DNA of 64,000 nucleotides from Albula goreensis. Its lineage: Eukaryota > Chordata > Actinopteri > Albuliformes > Albulidae. Both the position numbers and the translations under genes were made by a program. The stretch covers positions 1,178,001 to 1,242,000 of the forward strand of contig CM040751.1 in NCBI GenBank assembly GCA_022829145.1, written 5' to 3'. Position 1 is the stretch's first letter; each line of letters starts with the position of its first letter. The notes under the pieces were generated by a model, which was given only the letters and a program-made list of their open reading frames with translations, did not search any database and was not told the DNA's origin. Below, one piece after another: positions 1 through 10,699 of the stretch.

Positions 1-3000
1 GACACCTGCAGACAGCTCATCTTGGGAGAAGATGTATCCTTTCATTAATGTGCTCTCATTTTTTCAATTCTCTGCAGCCTGTTGTGAAGATAATTCTCCT
101 CCCCCTCCCTCTTTCTTTCTCTCACCCTGTCTCTCTCCCCTCCCCTCGTCCCCCTCTCTCTCTTTCTCTCACCCTGTCTCTCTCCCCTCCCCTCCTCCCC
201 CTCCCTCTCTCTCACCCAGTCTCTCTCCCCTCCCCTCCTCCCTCTCTCTCTTTCTCTCACCCTGTCTCTCTCCCCTCCCCTCCTCCTCTCTGTTATCTGT
301 GCCCTGACTCCGCCTCTCTGTTATCTGTGCCCTGACTCCGCCTCTCTGTTATCTGTGCCCTGACTCCGCCTCTCTGTTATCTGTGCCCTGACTCCGCCTC
401 TCTGTTATCTGTGCCCTGACTCCGCCTCTCTGTTATCTGTGCCCTGACTCCGCCTCTCTGTTATATGTGTGCCCTGACTCCGCCTCTCTGTTATCTGTGC
501 CCTGACTCCGCCTCTCTGTTATGTGTGCCCTGACTCCGCCTCTCTGTTATCTGTGCCCTGACTCCGCCTCTCTGTTATGTGTGCCCTGACTCCGCCTCTC
601 TGTTATCTGTGCCCCGACTCCACCTCTCTGTTATCTGTGCCCTGACTCCTCCTCTGTTATCTGTGTCCTGACCTCGCCTCTCTGTTATCTATGCCCTGAC
701 TCCGCCTCTCTGTTATATGTGCCCTGACTCCGCCTCTCTGTTATCTGTGTCCTGACTACTCCCCTGACTGCCCGCCTCTCTGTTATCTGTGCCCTGACCC
801 CACTATCAGACAGAAGGCAGAAGCAGACTGATGCTCCCGCAGACGGAACGGCTGCTATCCATGGTGCGCAGTCTGCAGGTACGACTTCGCAGACAGGCTG
901 GGTCTCACACCCACAAGCTGGGGGGCCGGGAGGGTACATATACATTTCTGATTTCTTGTCACAGCTTCAAAGGAGCTGTAGCTCATGGGTTTTGTGTTTG
1001 GAGCTCAGAGCACAGAGCAGGCTAGTGTTTGAATGCCAGCTGCTTGTATAACAAATTTTGATTAATTTAATATTTTTATAACTGGTTCCCTCAGCCTGCA
1101 TACTTGGCATTCTTTATGGCACAGATTTAGTGGGGCTGTGACCCCATGATGTACTGGTGTCGTGTGCAGGCGGGTGGGTGCATGCCAGTTCTGCTAAACA
1201 GACTATGACAGAGAAGCTGAAGGATTTCCCTTCGTCTTTCCAAGCGCTGCATGTAGCTTGTGGTCCTCAGCCACGTCCCACATTAAAAGTGACATCCCTC
1301 TCTGCTTCTCAGTCCATCTTCCTCCGGTTTGACGAAGACTCCTCCGGGACGATGAGCCCTTTCGAGCTGAGCCTCGCATTAGAAGCCGCCGGTATGTTCA
1401 CACACTCTCCCTCACATGCAAACACACACACAAATGCAAACTGTATAAACAGAATGAGGGTATTTCTATTTGTATGAGAGAATTTAAGAGACAAGTTATA
1501 TATTCTGTTTTTTACAAACTAATAAATCTAGTCAAAAACACAAACTAACATGGGAGCACTTGCCCTGAGAGCAGCTTGAGGCCTATAGCTGAGCCATCAT
1601 TAGTTTGAGGCTGGGCTGCCACTAGCTCATTATGACTCCATTTCCACAGAGGTGAGATACAATTGACCTTTTCCCACCAGGGTTCCTCAACATCACATTA
1701 GTGCCCCCTAGTGACTCATCAGGGCGCCTACAGGCGATAGATGATGTCCAAGACAGATTGGTCTCCTGACTGATCAGTGCTGGCACTCCTGTAGCGCGTT
1801 GTGCACCATATGACATGAGGACAGTCCCTAGTTGTGGACTGAGGCTTTCAGCCTGTGAAGCAAGAGCAGACTGCAGCTACTGACACCAACAAACGAGTGA
1901 AAACTGAAAAGTGAAATACCATGCCTCTTTCACTGTATTTTATCAGTATGAGAATACATTATAGAATGGATAGAACTGTAGAAGAAACGTACCTTTATTA
2001 ATGAGAAAAGCAGTAAGTCTGGCTGAAAGAAATTTCTTCTGTAAGCATTTTTCCCAGTTGTTAGAGAAAGTGCAGCTCTGTCTCGATCTAGTCTTACTCA
2101 CCGAGGCCACTAACCTCTCTCTCCCCTCTCCCTTCCCCTCTGCTTTTCTCTCTCTTTGTGTGATCTCTCCTCTCTCACTTCCTGTCCCATTTTCTCTCCC
2201 CCACGTCTTTATATCTTTCACGCATGCCCCCCAGGTCTGAAGTGTGACACTGAGGTGGAGCAGGTGCTGTGGGAGAGGGTGGGGTCGGGCCAGCAGCACC
2301 TCCCCTTCCACAGCTTCGTCTCCTGTGTGGCCAGGCTGCGGGTGCTCTTTGGTAAGCTTGCACTGCCTCCGCCCGTCCCGTTCAGCCTGCCCTGTCTCGC
2401 CGCGCGCCTCTGTCACGAAGTCTGCAGATTTGGCAGGGGTGTTTCGTCAAGGTGAAGCATGCTGATGTGACCGTGAGTGACCACCTCAGAGTAGCGCCCC
2501 TCTGCCAGACTGTGCCCTCAGAGCAGCGCCCCTCTGCCAGACTGTGCCCTCAGAGCAGCGCCCCTCTGCCAGACTGTGCCCTCAGAGCAGCGCCCCTCTG
2601 TCAGACTGTGCCCTCAGAGCAGCGCCCCTCTTCCAGACTGTGCCCTCAGAGCAGCGCCCCTCTGCCAGACTGTGCCCTCAGAGCAGCGCCCCTCTGCCAG
2701 ACTGTACCCTCAGAGCTGCGCCCCTCTACCAGACTGTGCCCTCAGAGCAGCGCCCCTCTTCCAGACTGTGCCCTCAGAGCAGCGCCCCTCTGCCAGACTG
2801 TGCCCTCAGAGCAGCGCCCCTCTGCCAGACTGTACCCTCAGAGCAGCGCCCCTCTGTCAGACTGTGCCCTCAGAGCAGCACTTCTCTGTGAGACTGTGCC
2901 CTCAGAGCAGCGCCCCTCTGCCAGACTGTGCCCTCAGAGCAGCGCCCTCTGCCAGACTTCCAGAGCTGCGTGACCAGACTGTACCCTCAGAGCAGCGCCC

Positions 3001-4191
3001 CTCTTCCAGACTGTGCCCTCAGAGCAGCGCCCCTCTTCCAGACTGTGCCCTCAGAGCAGCGCCCCTCTGCCAGACTCTGCCCTGGCTTTGAGTCCAGCCT
3101 GCTGAGTGCCAGCAGAGAGCTGCGTGTCTCACCTCTAGGTTTGTTTACATTTGTAGAAATTGATGGCAAATGTAAAAAGAGGGATTTCCAGTAGTGTAAT
3201 GAAAAAGGATCTAGACTGAGAATAAGGCCCTCCACCTGCACCAAAGAGTGAGAGTATCCTTATACCGGCCCTCCTTTTAGCACTCAGCCAAAGATTCTAT
3301 GGGAAAAATGCAGTATTGTGTTGCATTGTGGTGGTGTGTGAGGTAAGGTGCAGTATTGTGTGGAGGTGGTGTGTGAGGTAAGGTGCAGTGTTGGGTGGAG
3401 TGGTGTGTGAGGTAAGGTGCAGTATTGTGTGGAGGTGGTGTGTGAGGTAAGGTGTAGTATTGTGGAGGTGGTGTGTGAGGTAAGGTGCAGTATTGTGTGG
3501 AGGTGGTGTGTGAGGTGCAGTATTGTGTGGAAGTGGTGTGTGAGGTAAGGTGCAGTGTTGTGTGGAGGTGTGTGAGGTAAGGTGCAGTATTGTGTGGAGG
3601 TGGTGTGTGAGGTAAGGTGCAGTATTGTGTGGAGGTGGTGTGTGAGGTAGGTGCAGTGTTGTGTGGAGGTGGTGTGTGAGGTAAGGTGCAGTATTGTGTG
3701 GAAGTGGTGTGTGAGGTAAGGTGCAGTATTTTGTGTGGAGGTGGTGTGTGAGGGAAGGTGCAGTATTGTGTGGAGGTGGTGTGTGAGGTATGAAAGTCTG
3801 ATCAGCAGTTGTTTCCGTTTCTCCCCAGCTTTGTATGAGTCAGAGAGCAACGCAGAGGTGAAGGAACGTGGCATCCATGCAGTGAGTCCCTCCTCCCTCC
3901 CTCTCACCCCCTCCCTCCGTCTCCCTCTCACCTCTCTCTCTCTCAACCTCTCATTCCCTCCTCCCTCTCTCTCCCTCTCATCCCCGCCACATTTCACCCT
4001 CTCTGTTCCTCTGTTGTCCCTCTCTGTTGTATCCTCTGATATGCAAGTGAAAAAAAATGTATCTCTATCCACTCTCTACTCACCGTTTTTGCCAACTAAC
4101 TGTCTGTCCGCTTGTCCACATGGCTGTTTGTCTGACCTTCCTCCTGTCTGTCCATCCATTACAGTGGCTGCTTAAGTTCCTGGTGGTGTGA
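1..4191 (+). CDS. capn12: Calpain large subunit, C-terminal penta-EF-hand exons (partial; probably calpain-12)
   Basis: Calpains are Ca2+-dependent cytosolic cysteine proteases. Only the C-terminal penta-EF-hand domain is present; the catalytic part lies upstream of the window. Exons read as 1-33 (partial), 810-878, 1313-1391, 2235-2351, 3829-3881 and 4165-4191 (stop TGA), all with AG/GT borders and consistent phase, giving 125 residues. Exon sizes 69, 79, 117 and 27 nt match my memory of the classical calpain 3' exon pattern; the penultimate exon is 53 nt where about 59 is usual. The second exon pair encodes a good EF loop (DEDSSGTMSPFE). The preceding loop (DTEGRSRLMLPQ) and the last one (around YESESNAEVKE) lack usual ligands. 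The C-terminus WLLKFLVV stands where calpains have WLQLTMYS-like ends. The FVSCVARL motif, divergent tail and 19q neighbours suggest capn12, but another calpain paralogue is possible. Confidence 0.78.
93..290 (+). repeat. Polypyrimidine (CT/CCCT) tract in a calpain intron
   Basis: Nearly uninterrupted C/T sequence built of CTCTCTCCCCTCCCCTCCTC-like blocks, each about 60 nt and repeated three to four times, directly before the 28-bp minisatellite. It creates false open reading frames in several frames. Such tracts can form triplex (H-) DNA. Confidence 0.85.
285..790 (+). repeat. 28-bp minisatellite in a calpain intron
   Basis: About 17 head-to-tail copies of a 28-bp unit containing CTCTGTTATCTGTGCCCTGA, with small indels (TTATGTGTG variants) towards the 3' end. 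It fills most of the intron between the exons ending at 33 and starting at 810, and stops about 20 nt before the acceptor AG at 808-809. Confidence 0.9.
2490..3090 (+). repeat. 32-bp minisatellite in a calpain intron
   Basis: About 18 copies of a 32-bp unit containing CTCTGCCAGACTGTGCCCTC followed by AGAGCAGCGCCC, with point variants such as CTTCCAGAC and CTGTACCC. It lies in the intron 2352-3828. Several frames stay open through it, but the translated product is repeat-encoded and not a gene. Confidence 0.92.
3310..3790 (+). repeat. 35-bp minisatellite in a calpain intron
   Basis: About 13 imperfect copies of a 35-bp unit containing GGTGTGTGAGGTAAGGTGCA followed by GTATTGTGTGGAG. It shares the intron 2352-3828 with the 32-bp array and has an unrelated unit. 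The array ends about 40 nt before the acceptor at 3827-3828. Confidence 0.9.
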
Positions 4192-4615
4192 GGTCAGAGT
4201 TCAGAGGGGAAAGGTCACCAAGCCCTCAGACTGCTGTCACCCTCCAACTGCCAGAGGTTACAGTTAAAACCGCAAACAGCAACCATGCCCAACCATAATA
4301 AATATATTACTCCTTATACTCTCGCTGCTATTCTGTATTAAAGCGAATAATAAACTGATGAGGAACATGACTGTGAGTTTACTATGAGGTCTGATTAGCT
4401 GGTGTCTCCTGTCAGTGCTGGTTAGCTGTCTCCTGAGCGGAACCTTCCCACCTGTAGTAAGTGGTAGTTCATGAGCCAAATGACAATGTTTATTCATCCT
4501 GCTATGCTTTTAATGTCAGACACTGAGATTTTCTATTCTCACAGTTATGTAGCAAAAGTGCATGTTTGTTAACCTGAAATAAAACTTATTTCAATGCTTG
4601 TAACAATGAATGTGT
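4192..4615 (+). other. 3' UTR and polyadenylation signals of the calpain gene
   Basis: After the TGA at 4189-4191 there are two AATAAA hexamers, at 4349-4354 and 4578-4583. The second is followed within about 25 nt by a GT-rich stretch (TGTGTTCTGTT near 4609), a usual downstream element. Which one is used cannot be told from sequence alone. Confidence 0.5.
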
Positions 4616-4760
4616 TCTGTTAAAGTATATACTGTTCTAAATATATTTTGCTTTCCAAAATATACACAAATTGTAACACGCACATTTATGTGTAAGAAGG
4701 AATATTTAATAGCACAGACATACATACATACACACATACATTTATACATGTACACACATA

Positions 4761-6217
4761 GATTGCCATGAAAAATTATTTGCTTAATTTCCTCTTTTAT
4801 TGCATATTTCTCTCACTGAATGGGTTTCAGATCATCAAATAAATTACAGTGTTAGACAAGGGAAACCCAGGAAAACATAAAACATAGTTTTTACATCATT
4901 ATTCCATTCATTCAATAGAAAAAGTCACCAATTACCCAGAATGCCCCTCTGAAAAAGTGCTCCCTTGGTTTTGAAACAAAGATATCAACAAATTTGTCAT
5001 TAGATTCAGGTGACTGAACACAGCCAGACAAGACTGCAACCAGCCGCGTTGTTTATATAAAAGCATGTACTGTATATTGAACCTTACCGTCAGACAGAAG
5101 TCACCTCAACGTTTCTACAGGCACAACATGCCACGATCAAAGGAGCTTTCTGAACGACTGAGGAAAAAAGATGTGGAAAGGGTTACTAAGCCAATTCTGA
5201 GGCTCTTAGATTCTGGCGAACCGCGGTGAGTGCCATTATCTCCAAATGGAGAAGACTTGGAGCAGTAGCGAATCTTCTCAGAAGTGGTCGACTTGCCAAA
5301 ATTTCAGCCCGGGTGCGCCAGCACCTCATCCACGAAGTCTCTAAAAGCCCCCCAGACAAACTTTCAAAGAACTGCAGGTCTCTCTAGCACAAGCTAAGTT
5401 CAGTGTCCGTGATTCAACAGTAAGAAAGACACTGGACAAAATTGGGCTTCATGGAAGAGTGATAAGGCGGAAACCACTGCTCTCTAAGGAAAGCGTAAAA
5501 GCATGTCTAACATTTACTAAAAAGCACCTGACACATGGCAGCGGCAGAGTGATGGTGCAGGAACATGTTGCTGCCTCTGGACCTGGATGACTTATTATCA
5601 TTGAAGGAAGCACGAATTCGGATGTGTACCAGGAGATTGTTACGGAGAACGTCTGACTATCTGTGCGTGAGATGCAGCTGAAGCAAGATTGAGTGGCACA
5701 ACAGGAAAATAATCCTAGGAATACTAGCAAGTCCATATCTTAATGGCTGAATAGCTAAACTAAAGTGTTGTGGTGGCCTTGTCAAAATGTCCAAGTCCTG
5801 ACCTGAACCCAATAGAAATGCTATGGCAGGACCTGAAAAGACCAGTTCATGTTTGAGGACATGCACCTTCATCAGTTAAACAGTTCTACAAAGAAGAGTG
5901 GGCCAAGACTCATCCACAGAGATGTGAGAGTCTCATATCAAATTATAGGAAACATTTGGTTGCAGTTATTGCCCCTAAGGGTAGTCCAACTAGATATTAA
6001 GTTTAATAGCTGGGGCAATTACTTTTTCACAGGGGCAGTGTCGTTAATTGGTGACTATCTGTAATGAGTGAATGAAATAATGATGTAAAAAGTATAATTT
6101 ATGTTTGCTTGGGTTTCCCCTGTCTAATAGTATATTTTATTTGATTATCTGAAACCCTTCATCAAGGGAAATATGAAATAAAAGAGGAAATCAAGGGCCT
6201 ACTTTGTCACGGCAGAG
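4761..6217 (+). mobile_element. Decayed Tc1-like DNA transposon with about 200-bp terminal inverted repeats
   Basis: The first bases (GATTGCCATG) and the last (CACGGCAGAG) are imperfect inverted copies, and the inverted match extends through CTCTTTTATTGCATATTTCTC, the GAAACCC block and the TTTTTACATCATTATTCCAT block, about 200 bp per arm. TA dinucleotides flank both ends (4759-4760 and 6218-6219), as expected of a Tc1/mariner target duplication. The transposase reads forward from about 5128 (MPRSKELSERL) and includes the family motif SPDLNPIEMLWQDLKR near 5793-5840. Stops and frame changes occur along the gene, so it is not functional. Length 1457 bp fits the family. Confidence 0.92.
5128..5900 (+). 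pseudogene. Broken Tc1-like transposase
   Basis: The remnant runs from an MPRSKELSERL start through a helix-turn-helix part (SAIISKWRRLG region near 5230-5260), a GRVIRRKPLLS segment near 5455-5480, NSDVYQEIV near 5615-5640, and the catalytic-domain block SPDLNPIEMLW near 5793. These pieces lie in different frames with stops between them. This transposase normally cuts and pastes its own element; here it is inactive. Confidence 0.85.
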
Positions 6218-6289
6218 TACATGCGTTTAAATATGCGCACACTCATGCACACGCGCACACACACACACACACCCTGCACGCGGCCGCTG

Positions 6290-6720
6290 AGAGTGTGAGA
6301 TTGACAGCGGTTATTAAAAGCAGGGGCTCGGCAGCGCAGCACGCACCGTCTCTATTCTTATCGCGCTGACGCCACGCACCGCGTCATCACGCAGCCGCCC
6401 CCTCCTCCGTTACGGTCTCTCCCTCCATCCCTCCCTCCCTCCCTCGCACTGTCTCAGTCTCGAGCTGGCCCTCTTCCTCCCTGGCTCTCGCACACACACA
6501 CACACACACACATACTCGCGCGCGCGCGCTCTCACAGGCGCTCTCGTTCGAGTCCCGGTGTACCTATTTATAGCCCCTCTTCCTCGAATAACTTCCTCCC
6601 CGTCGTCAGGTGGCAACGCGCAGGTTGCCCGCAGCAACAGCCAGCCACTTCAGGACAGGAAAGGGGAAGAAAGATGGAGACAGAGAGCGGGATGTGACAG
6701 ACACATGTGAGTCTCTCGGC
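6290..6720 (+). promoter_or_regulatory. CpG-rich, TATA-containing promoter-like segment without an assigned gene
   Basis: CpG is frequent around 6280-6420 and 6510-6620, in contrast to the flanks. A CRE-like GCGTCATCAC lies near 6380, a CCTATTTATAG TATA-like element lies at about 6563-6573, and a splice-donor-like ACATGTGAGT lies near 6706. An exon from about 6595 to 6709 could therefore start here on the + strand. I found no downstream coding exon to match it, so it may be a 5' UTR exon of a distant gene, a non-coding RNA start, or nothing. Confidence 0.35.
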
Positions 6721-9700
6721 TTTGGACTCCAGGTCACAGGACTCCGTAGGAGCCGAACAGAACAGCGGGCCTCCTCTGCCTAAACCCAGTAAACGGCGCA
6801 CCACACACAGCAGCCAGCCTGGCAGCGCCAGTCTGCACTGATCAGATCATCAGCACAGTCCAGTTTTCATTCAAGCGTCCTGAGATATCCTCTCTCACAT
6901 TTCCCTTGGGTTTCCGTCAGAAACGATGCTCTTTTATCCCCCTCGCTTCTCAGTCTCCTTCCATGACCCTGATTGTATCTCTCTCTTTATCTCTACACCC
7001 ATGGTATGTTCTCAGATCATTTCTCCATCCTCACTCACATTCCACTCCCTCCCTCCATTTTATTCTTCCCTTTCCCCTTGCATCACGGCCCAGCTCTCCC
7101 TCCATCTCTCCATTCCCTCACACTGTCCGTCCTCTCTCTCTTGACCCGCTCTTCTCTTTTCTCATTTTCCCATCATGCATCCTTCTTCCTCCTCTTTCCC
7201 CCTTATTTCCCCCAAACCCCCCTTCCATATCATTTCCCATCACCCCCCTCTTCTGTATCAGACTCTGCTTTCCTCAGAACCAGCTCTTGGCCCAGCTGGT
7301 GTTTCTCTACAGTAGTAGCGGGGGCGGCTGCAGGAATATCACTAGATTTGTAGTGTGATGTGGGGGTGGATGTGTCAGGGGTGGGGGCCATGGGGATTGG
7401 AAAGCCAGGTGCGGGGGGGGGGGGTTGGGGTTGGCAAAAGGATCTCACCAAGATGCAAATGAAGTCCTAGCTGACAAACAATGCTGATAAATACAGCGAG
7501 AGTGTCGTCAGAGTGTGTATTTCTGGATCCATAAGATGTGGTTCACTGCGCGCGACGCATGTTTACTAGATTGCTAATGTAATGACCACTCACCAGCTGT
7601 GAGAGTTTCCTATTTCTGAGCATAGAGACAGGGGGCAGTGTGTGTCAGCAAAAAAGGTGTTAAATTCATCTCATCATTTGCATAGCTCTATCGCATTGTT
7701 TGTGCTATAATGAACCGCAGCCTTTGATAGAAGGAGTTGCGTCAATTCCATTGACTCTAATAGAACCAATGGCGGATCGCAAAGGCTTGAACAGTTCCAT
7801 TCGCAAGCGGTGTGTGCTAATCTGTGAGGTACTTCCTGAAGATAATGTAACCAAAACAAGATAAAACAGGCTCAGCCAGCATAATTTTCTGTCCCTCCAT
7901 ACCACTAAAAAGATTTTAAAAAATGTCTTAATAATCCACATTTATACACCTTTATAATGTTTAGCATTACAAAGTAACCTGCAGTTTTAATGGTAGGTTA
8001 GCTGGCATTACTAGCTATTGCAGTCAACATTTTAGCATTCAGCTAGATTATAATGATTAGATTATCATGTCAGCTCATGTTGGTTAACCCATACTACAGC
8101 CATACTGTTAGCTGGCTAGCTCATGTTAGCTATGAATTATTGACAAATAAACTTGCATAGTAGCCAACTATAAATATATAAATCTCAATTATATACATTG
8201 AAGCACCATAACTGATCCTCTTTAAGGCTTGTTCCCAGGAGTGCCCAATTGAAAAAAGTAACTATGGAGGAACTATTTGAGCTTCCATTAACCATGTGAC
8301 CCTGTGAGAATTCCAGGAACGTACATTGCCTGTCCTGTCAGAGGAACACAAAGTCAACAGATAATTCACAAGTTCACAAGTGTTCCAGGCTGGCAGCTGA
8401 CTGACCTGAAGAGGGCGGTAGAGAGCAACGAGACTGAGGATTTAAGCGGTTTAGCCCCTATGTTTTCCCATGATCCCTGAGCCCAGCTAAGGGACCCAGC
8501 GCTGCATCACAAACGGGCCCCTTTACTCCTTTAGCCGCCCAAGGGCCCCTCACTTTGGTCCAACGCTGGGTACCCCTAACAGCACACAGCAGCTGGCTGT
8601 CAATCATGCCGTACTGCAGCGAGTGAACCCCCCCCACACACACACACATTTTCCGTGGGTGTTTCCAAACCTGTTCAGACATAGCCGTGAGACTATGGTC
8701 CTGTTGATCATGTTGGCCCTGTCTCCCAGGCCATTTAGCTGTTTGGTAGATTCTTTTGATATGGCTTCATTGGCCTTTTTTTGCCTGTGTACAGTAAGGG
8801 ACTGCATTTCCGTACAGGTGATTCAGCCCTTAATAAAACTGGTTCATTCTCTTTTCTAACAGTTGTCAACATACAGGGTGAAGTTCATTTAACATTTTTT
8901 TTTAATTATTGTTTGTCAGATCTACTCTTGTCATATTCTCTCAGTAACTGTAAATGGTAGCTTGCTAGGACCTCGTGTGATATTGGGAGGAGCTAGTATG
9001 TTGGTTGGCTGAGAAACATGGGTGAAATTAAGTGTGTTCCTTAGAAATTACAAACACTGATAACAGAACACGGGCAACTTTACCCTACAGACCATTGCTG
9101 TCATATAACAAAATAGCTGGAGGTCAGACTTACTGAAGCTGAAGACTAAATACAGGAAAATACAGAAAAAATACGACGCCAAGTTCCAAACTATTTCTTT
9201 GTCTTACACTGTGTCTTTATGGATATCACATGCATGCATTCTGATCTAAGCTAATTTAATAGAGCACACAAACTTTAACATTAATTTATCAGCAAAATTG
9301 TTCTTGTCAGGTACCTTGCAGGGGAAAATGCAAGCCAGTTTTAGCAACATCTCATATACAATAAAGTGCAATTACTTTGCAATGTGACAGTACTCATTCC
9401 TCATTACTCAATCCTCCTTGATTAGCAATGAAACAAATTCTTCGCAAAATAATCAACACCAGCTGACATAAATAGAGTCAATCGCTACCAGTTTAATCGT
9501 AATGGAATTGCTGGTCTTTGCAAACCAGTGTTACGTTTATCATGTGCATGGATGTTTTAATCTATTTACATCAATTGGTGTCAATTACGCAGTGAATAAT
9601 TTGTTTTATTGTTAATAAATGAGGCTAATTGAGAAAAGGTTGAACATAATGATAGGTATAAAGGTAAAGTTTGTTCCTCCCCTGTTTTGAGATCAGCAGT

Positions 9701-9750
9701 CTCTGCTGTATACAGAGTCAGAGGTCAAACAGTAGAAGGTCATAACTTTC
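6720..9750. other. Intergenic stretch, no gene recognised
   Basis: A pyrimidine-rich block runs at about 6950-7260 and a short G-run at 7411-7423. Open frames here are low-complexity (Ser/Pro/Leu-rich) and resemble no family I know. The remainder, 7440-9750, is AT-rich single-copy-looking DNA. Confidence 0.6.
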
Positions 9751-9754
9751 TCAT

Positions 9755-9756
<2 letters not shown>

Positions 9757-9788
<32 letters not shown>

Positions 9789-9792
9789 TATG
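9757..9792. repeat. (TA)n microsatellite
   Basis: Alternating TA dinucleotides interrupted by single TG steps (TATATATATATGTATATATA). It lies between AT-rich flanks. Confidence 0.9.
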
Positions 9793-10130
9793 TTTGTTTA
9801 TCCCTCGCTCTCATCCAAGGCTATTCACAGAGGTGAACTTTCACATGAAATTGCATTCGTTTCGCACGTTATTAGTTAAAATACCAAAAATGAAGCCCTG
9901 TACTTAAGAACACTTACGTATTTTAATAAGAGCAGCCATGTTGCAGAGGAGGGAAGCTAGAAAGTGAACAGTCAAGGTAACCATGTGAGCAGCTGGCGTA
10001 GTGAAGAGGTTAGCCTCTCTGTCGCGCTGCTCTGGCTTTGGCTGCGTCTCCACCTTTTCAGAGGGTCGAGGGGTGTAGGTCTTGTAGCACTGACAGATTG
10101 CGCGAGAGCGTGGGGGTGCAGACGAGCCTG

Positions 10131-10186
10131 TTGGGGGTGGAGGGGTGGGGGGTGGCGTGTGGGGGGGCGTGTGGGGGGGGTGGGGG
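10131..10186 (+). repeat. G-rich run able to form G-quadruplexes
   Basis: At least six runs of four or more G separated by one to eight bases (for example GGGGGTGGAGGGGTGGGGGG and, further on, TGGGGGGGG). The pattern satisfies the usual four-G-tract rule for intramolecular quadruplexes. Confidence 0.8.
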
Positions 10187-10299
10187 CACTGTTCATCTTA
10201 CCTGACGTGTGCACTGACTTCATCTCTGTCCCCGTCTCCCACTCATTGTCTCTCTCCAGCTCCTTAATCCTCCAGAATGTAGGACAGCCATTACATAAA

Positions 10300-10345
10300 C
10301 CAGAGAGAGAGAGAGAGGAGAAAAGGAGAAAGAGGGAGGAAATTG

Positions 10346-10376
<31 letters not shown>

Positions 10377-10378
10377 TG
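10300..10378 (+). repeat. (GA)n purine microsatellite
   Basis: A GAGAGAGAGA-rich purine tract interrupted by AAAAGGAGAAAGAGGG. A C/T-rich stretch follows at 10430-10560, so the two are nearly complementary in composition. Confidence 0.85.
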
Positions 10379-10699
10379 AGTGGGGGAATGCGTCAGCTTG
10401 GCATTCTGGACCCTATATCAGGTGCACACTCTCTCTCTCCTTCCACCTCCCTCTCTGCCTCAACTGTTTCCCTCGCTCCACCTCTCTCTCCCTCCCTTCA
10501 TCTATTTCTCTTCCTCCATCTCTCTCCCTTCTTCCATCTCTCTCTCTCTCTTTCATCAGTCCATGCCTCCTTGCCTGGCAGTAGGCCTGTTCAAAGTAGG
10601 CTACATTTGACGCGCTTGAGCTTGCTGCTGTGTGAGTCAGAGCACTGCAGAATTCCGTAGCCTCGCTATTCAAGCCCACTGATTACATTTCACAACACT

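Noticed and set aside
2452..3091. Three overlapping open frames of 115-173 codons
   Set aside because: Same repeat unit read in different frames; the 32-bp period cycles through the frames.
285..3790. Regular 28-35-bp repeats resembling CRISPR arrays
   Set aside because: Units are contiguous with no unique spacers, lie in introns of a vertebrate gene and have no cas genes. They are minisatellites.
3284..4072. 262-codon minus-strand open frame
   Set aside because: Covers the 35-bp minisatellite and a calpain exon on the other strand; His/Thr repeats only.
9964..10584. 206-codon open frame
   Set aside because: Built from G-, GA- and CT-rich low-complexity DNA; no domain and no splice context.
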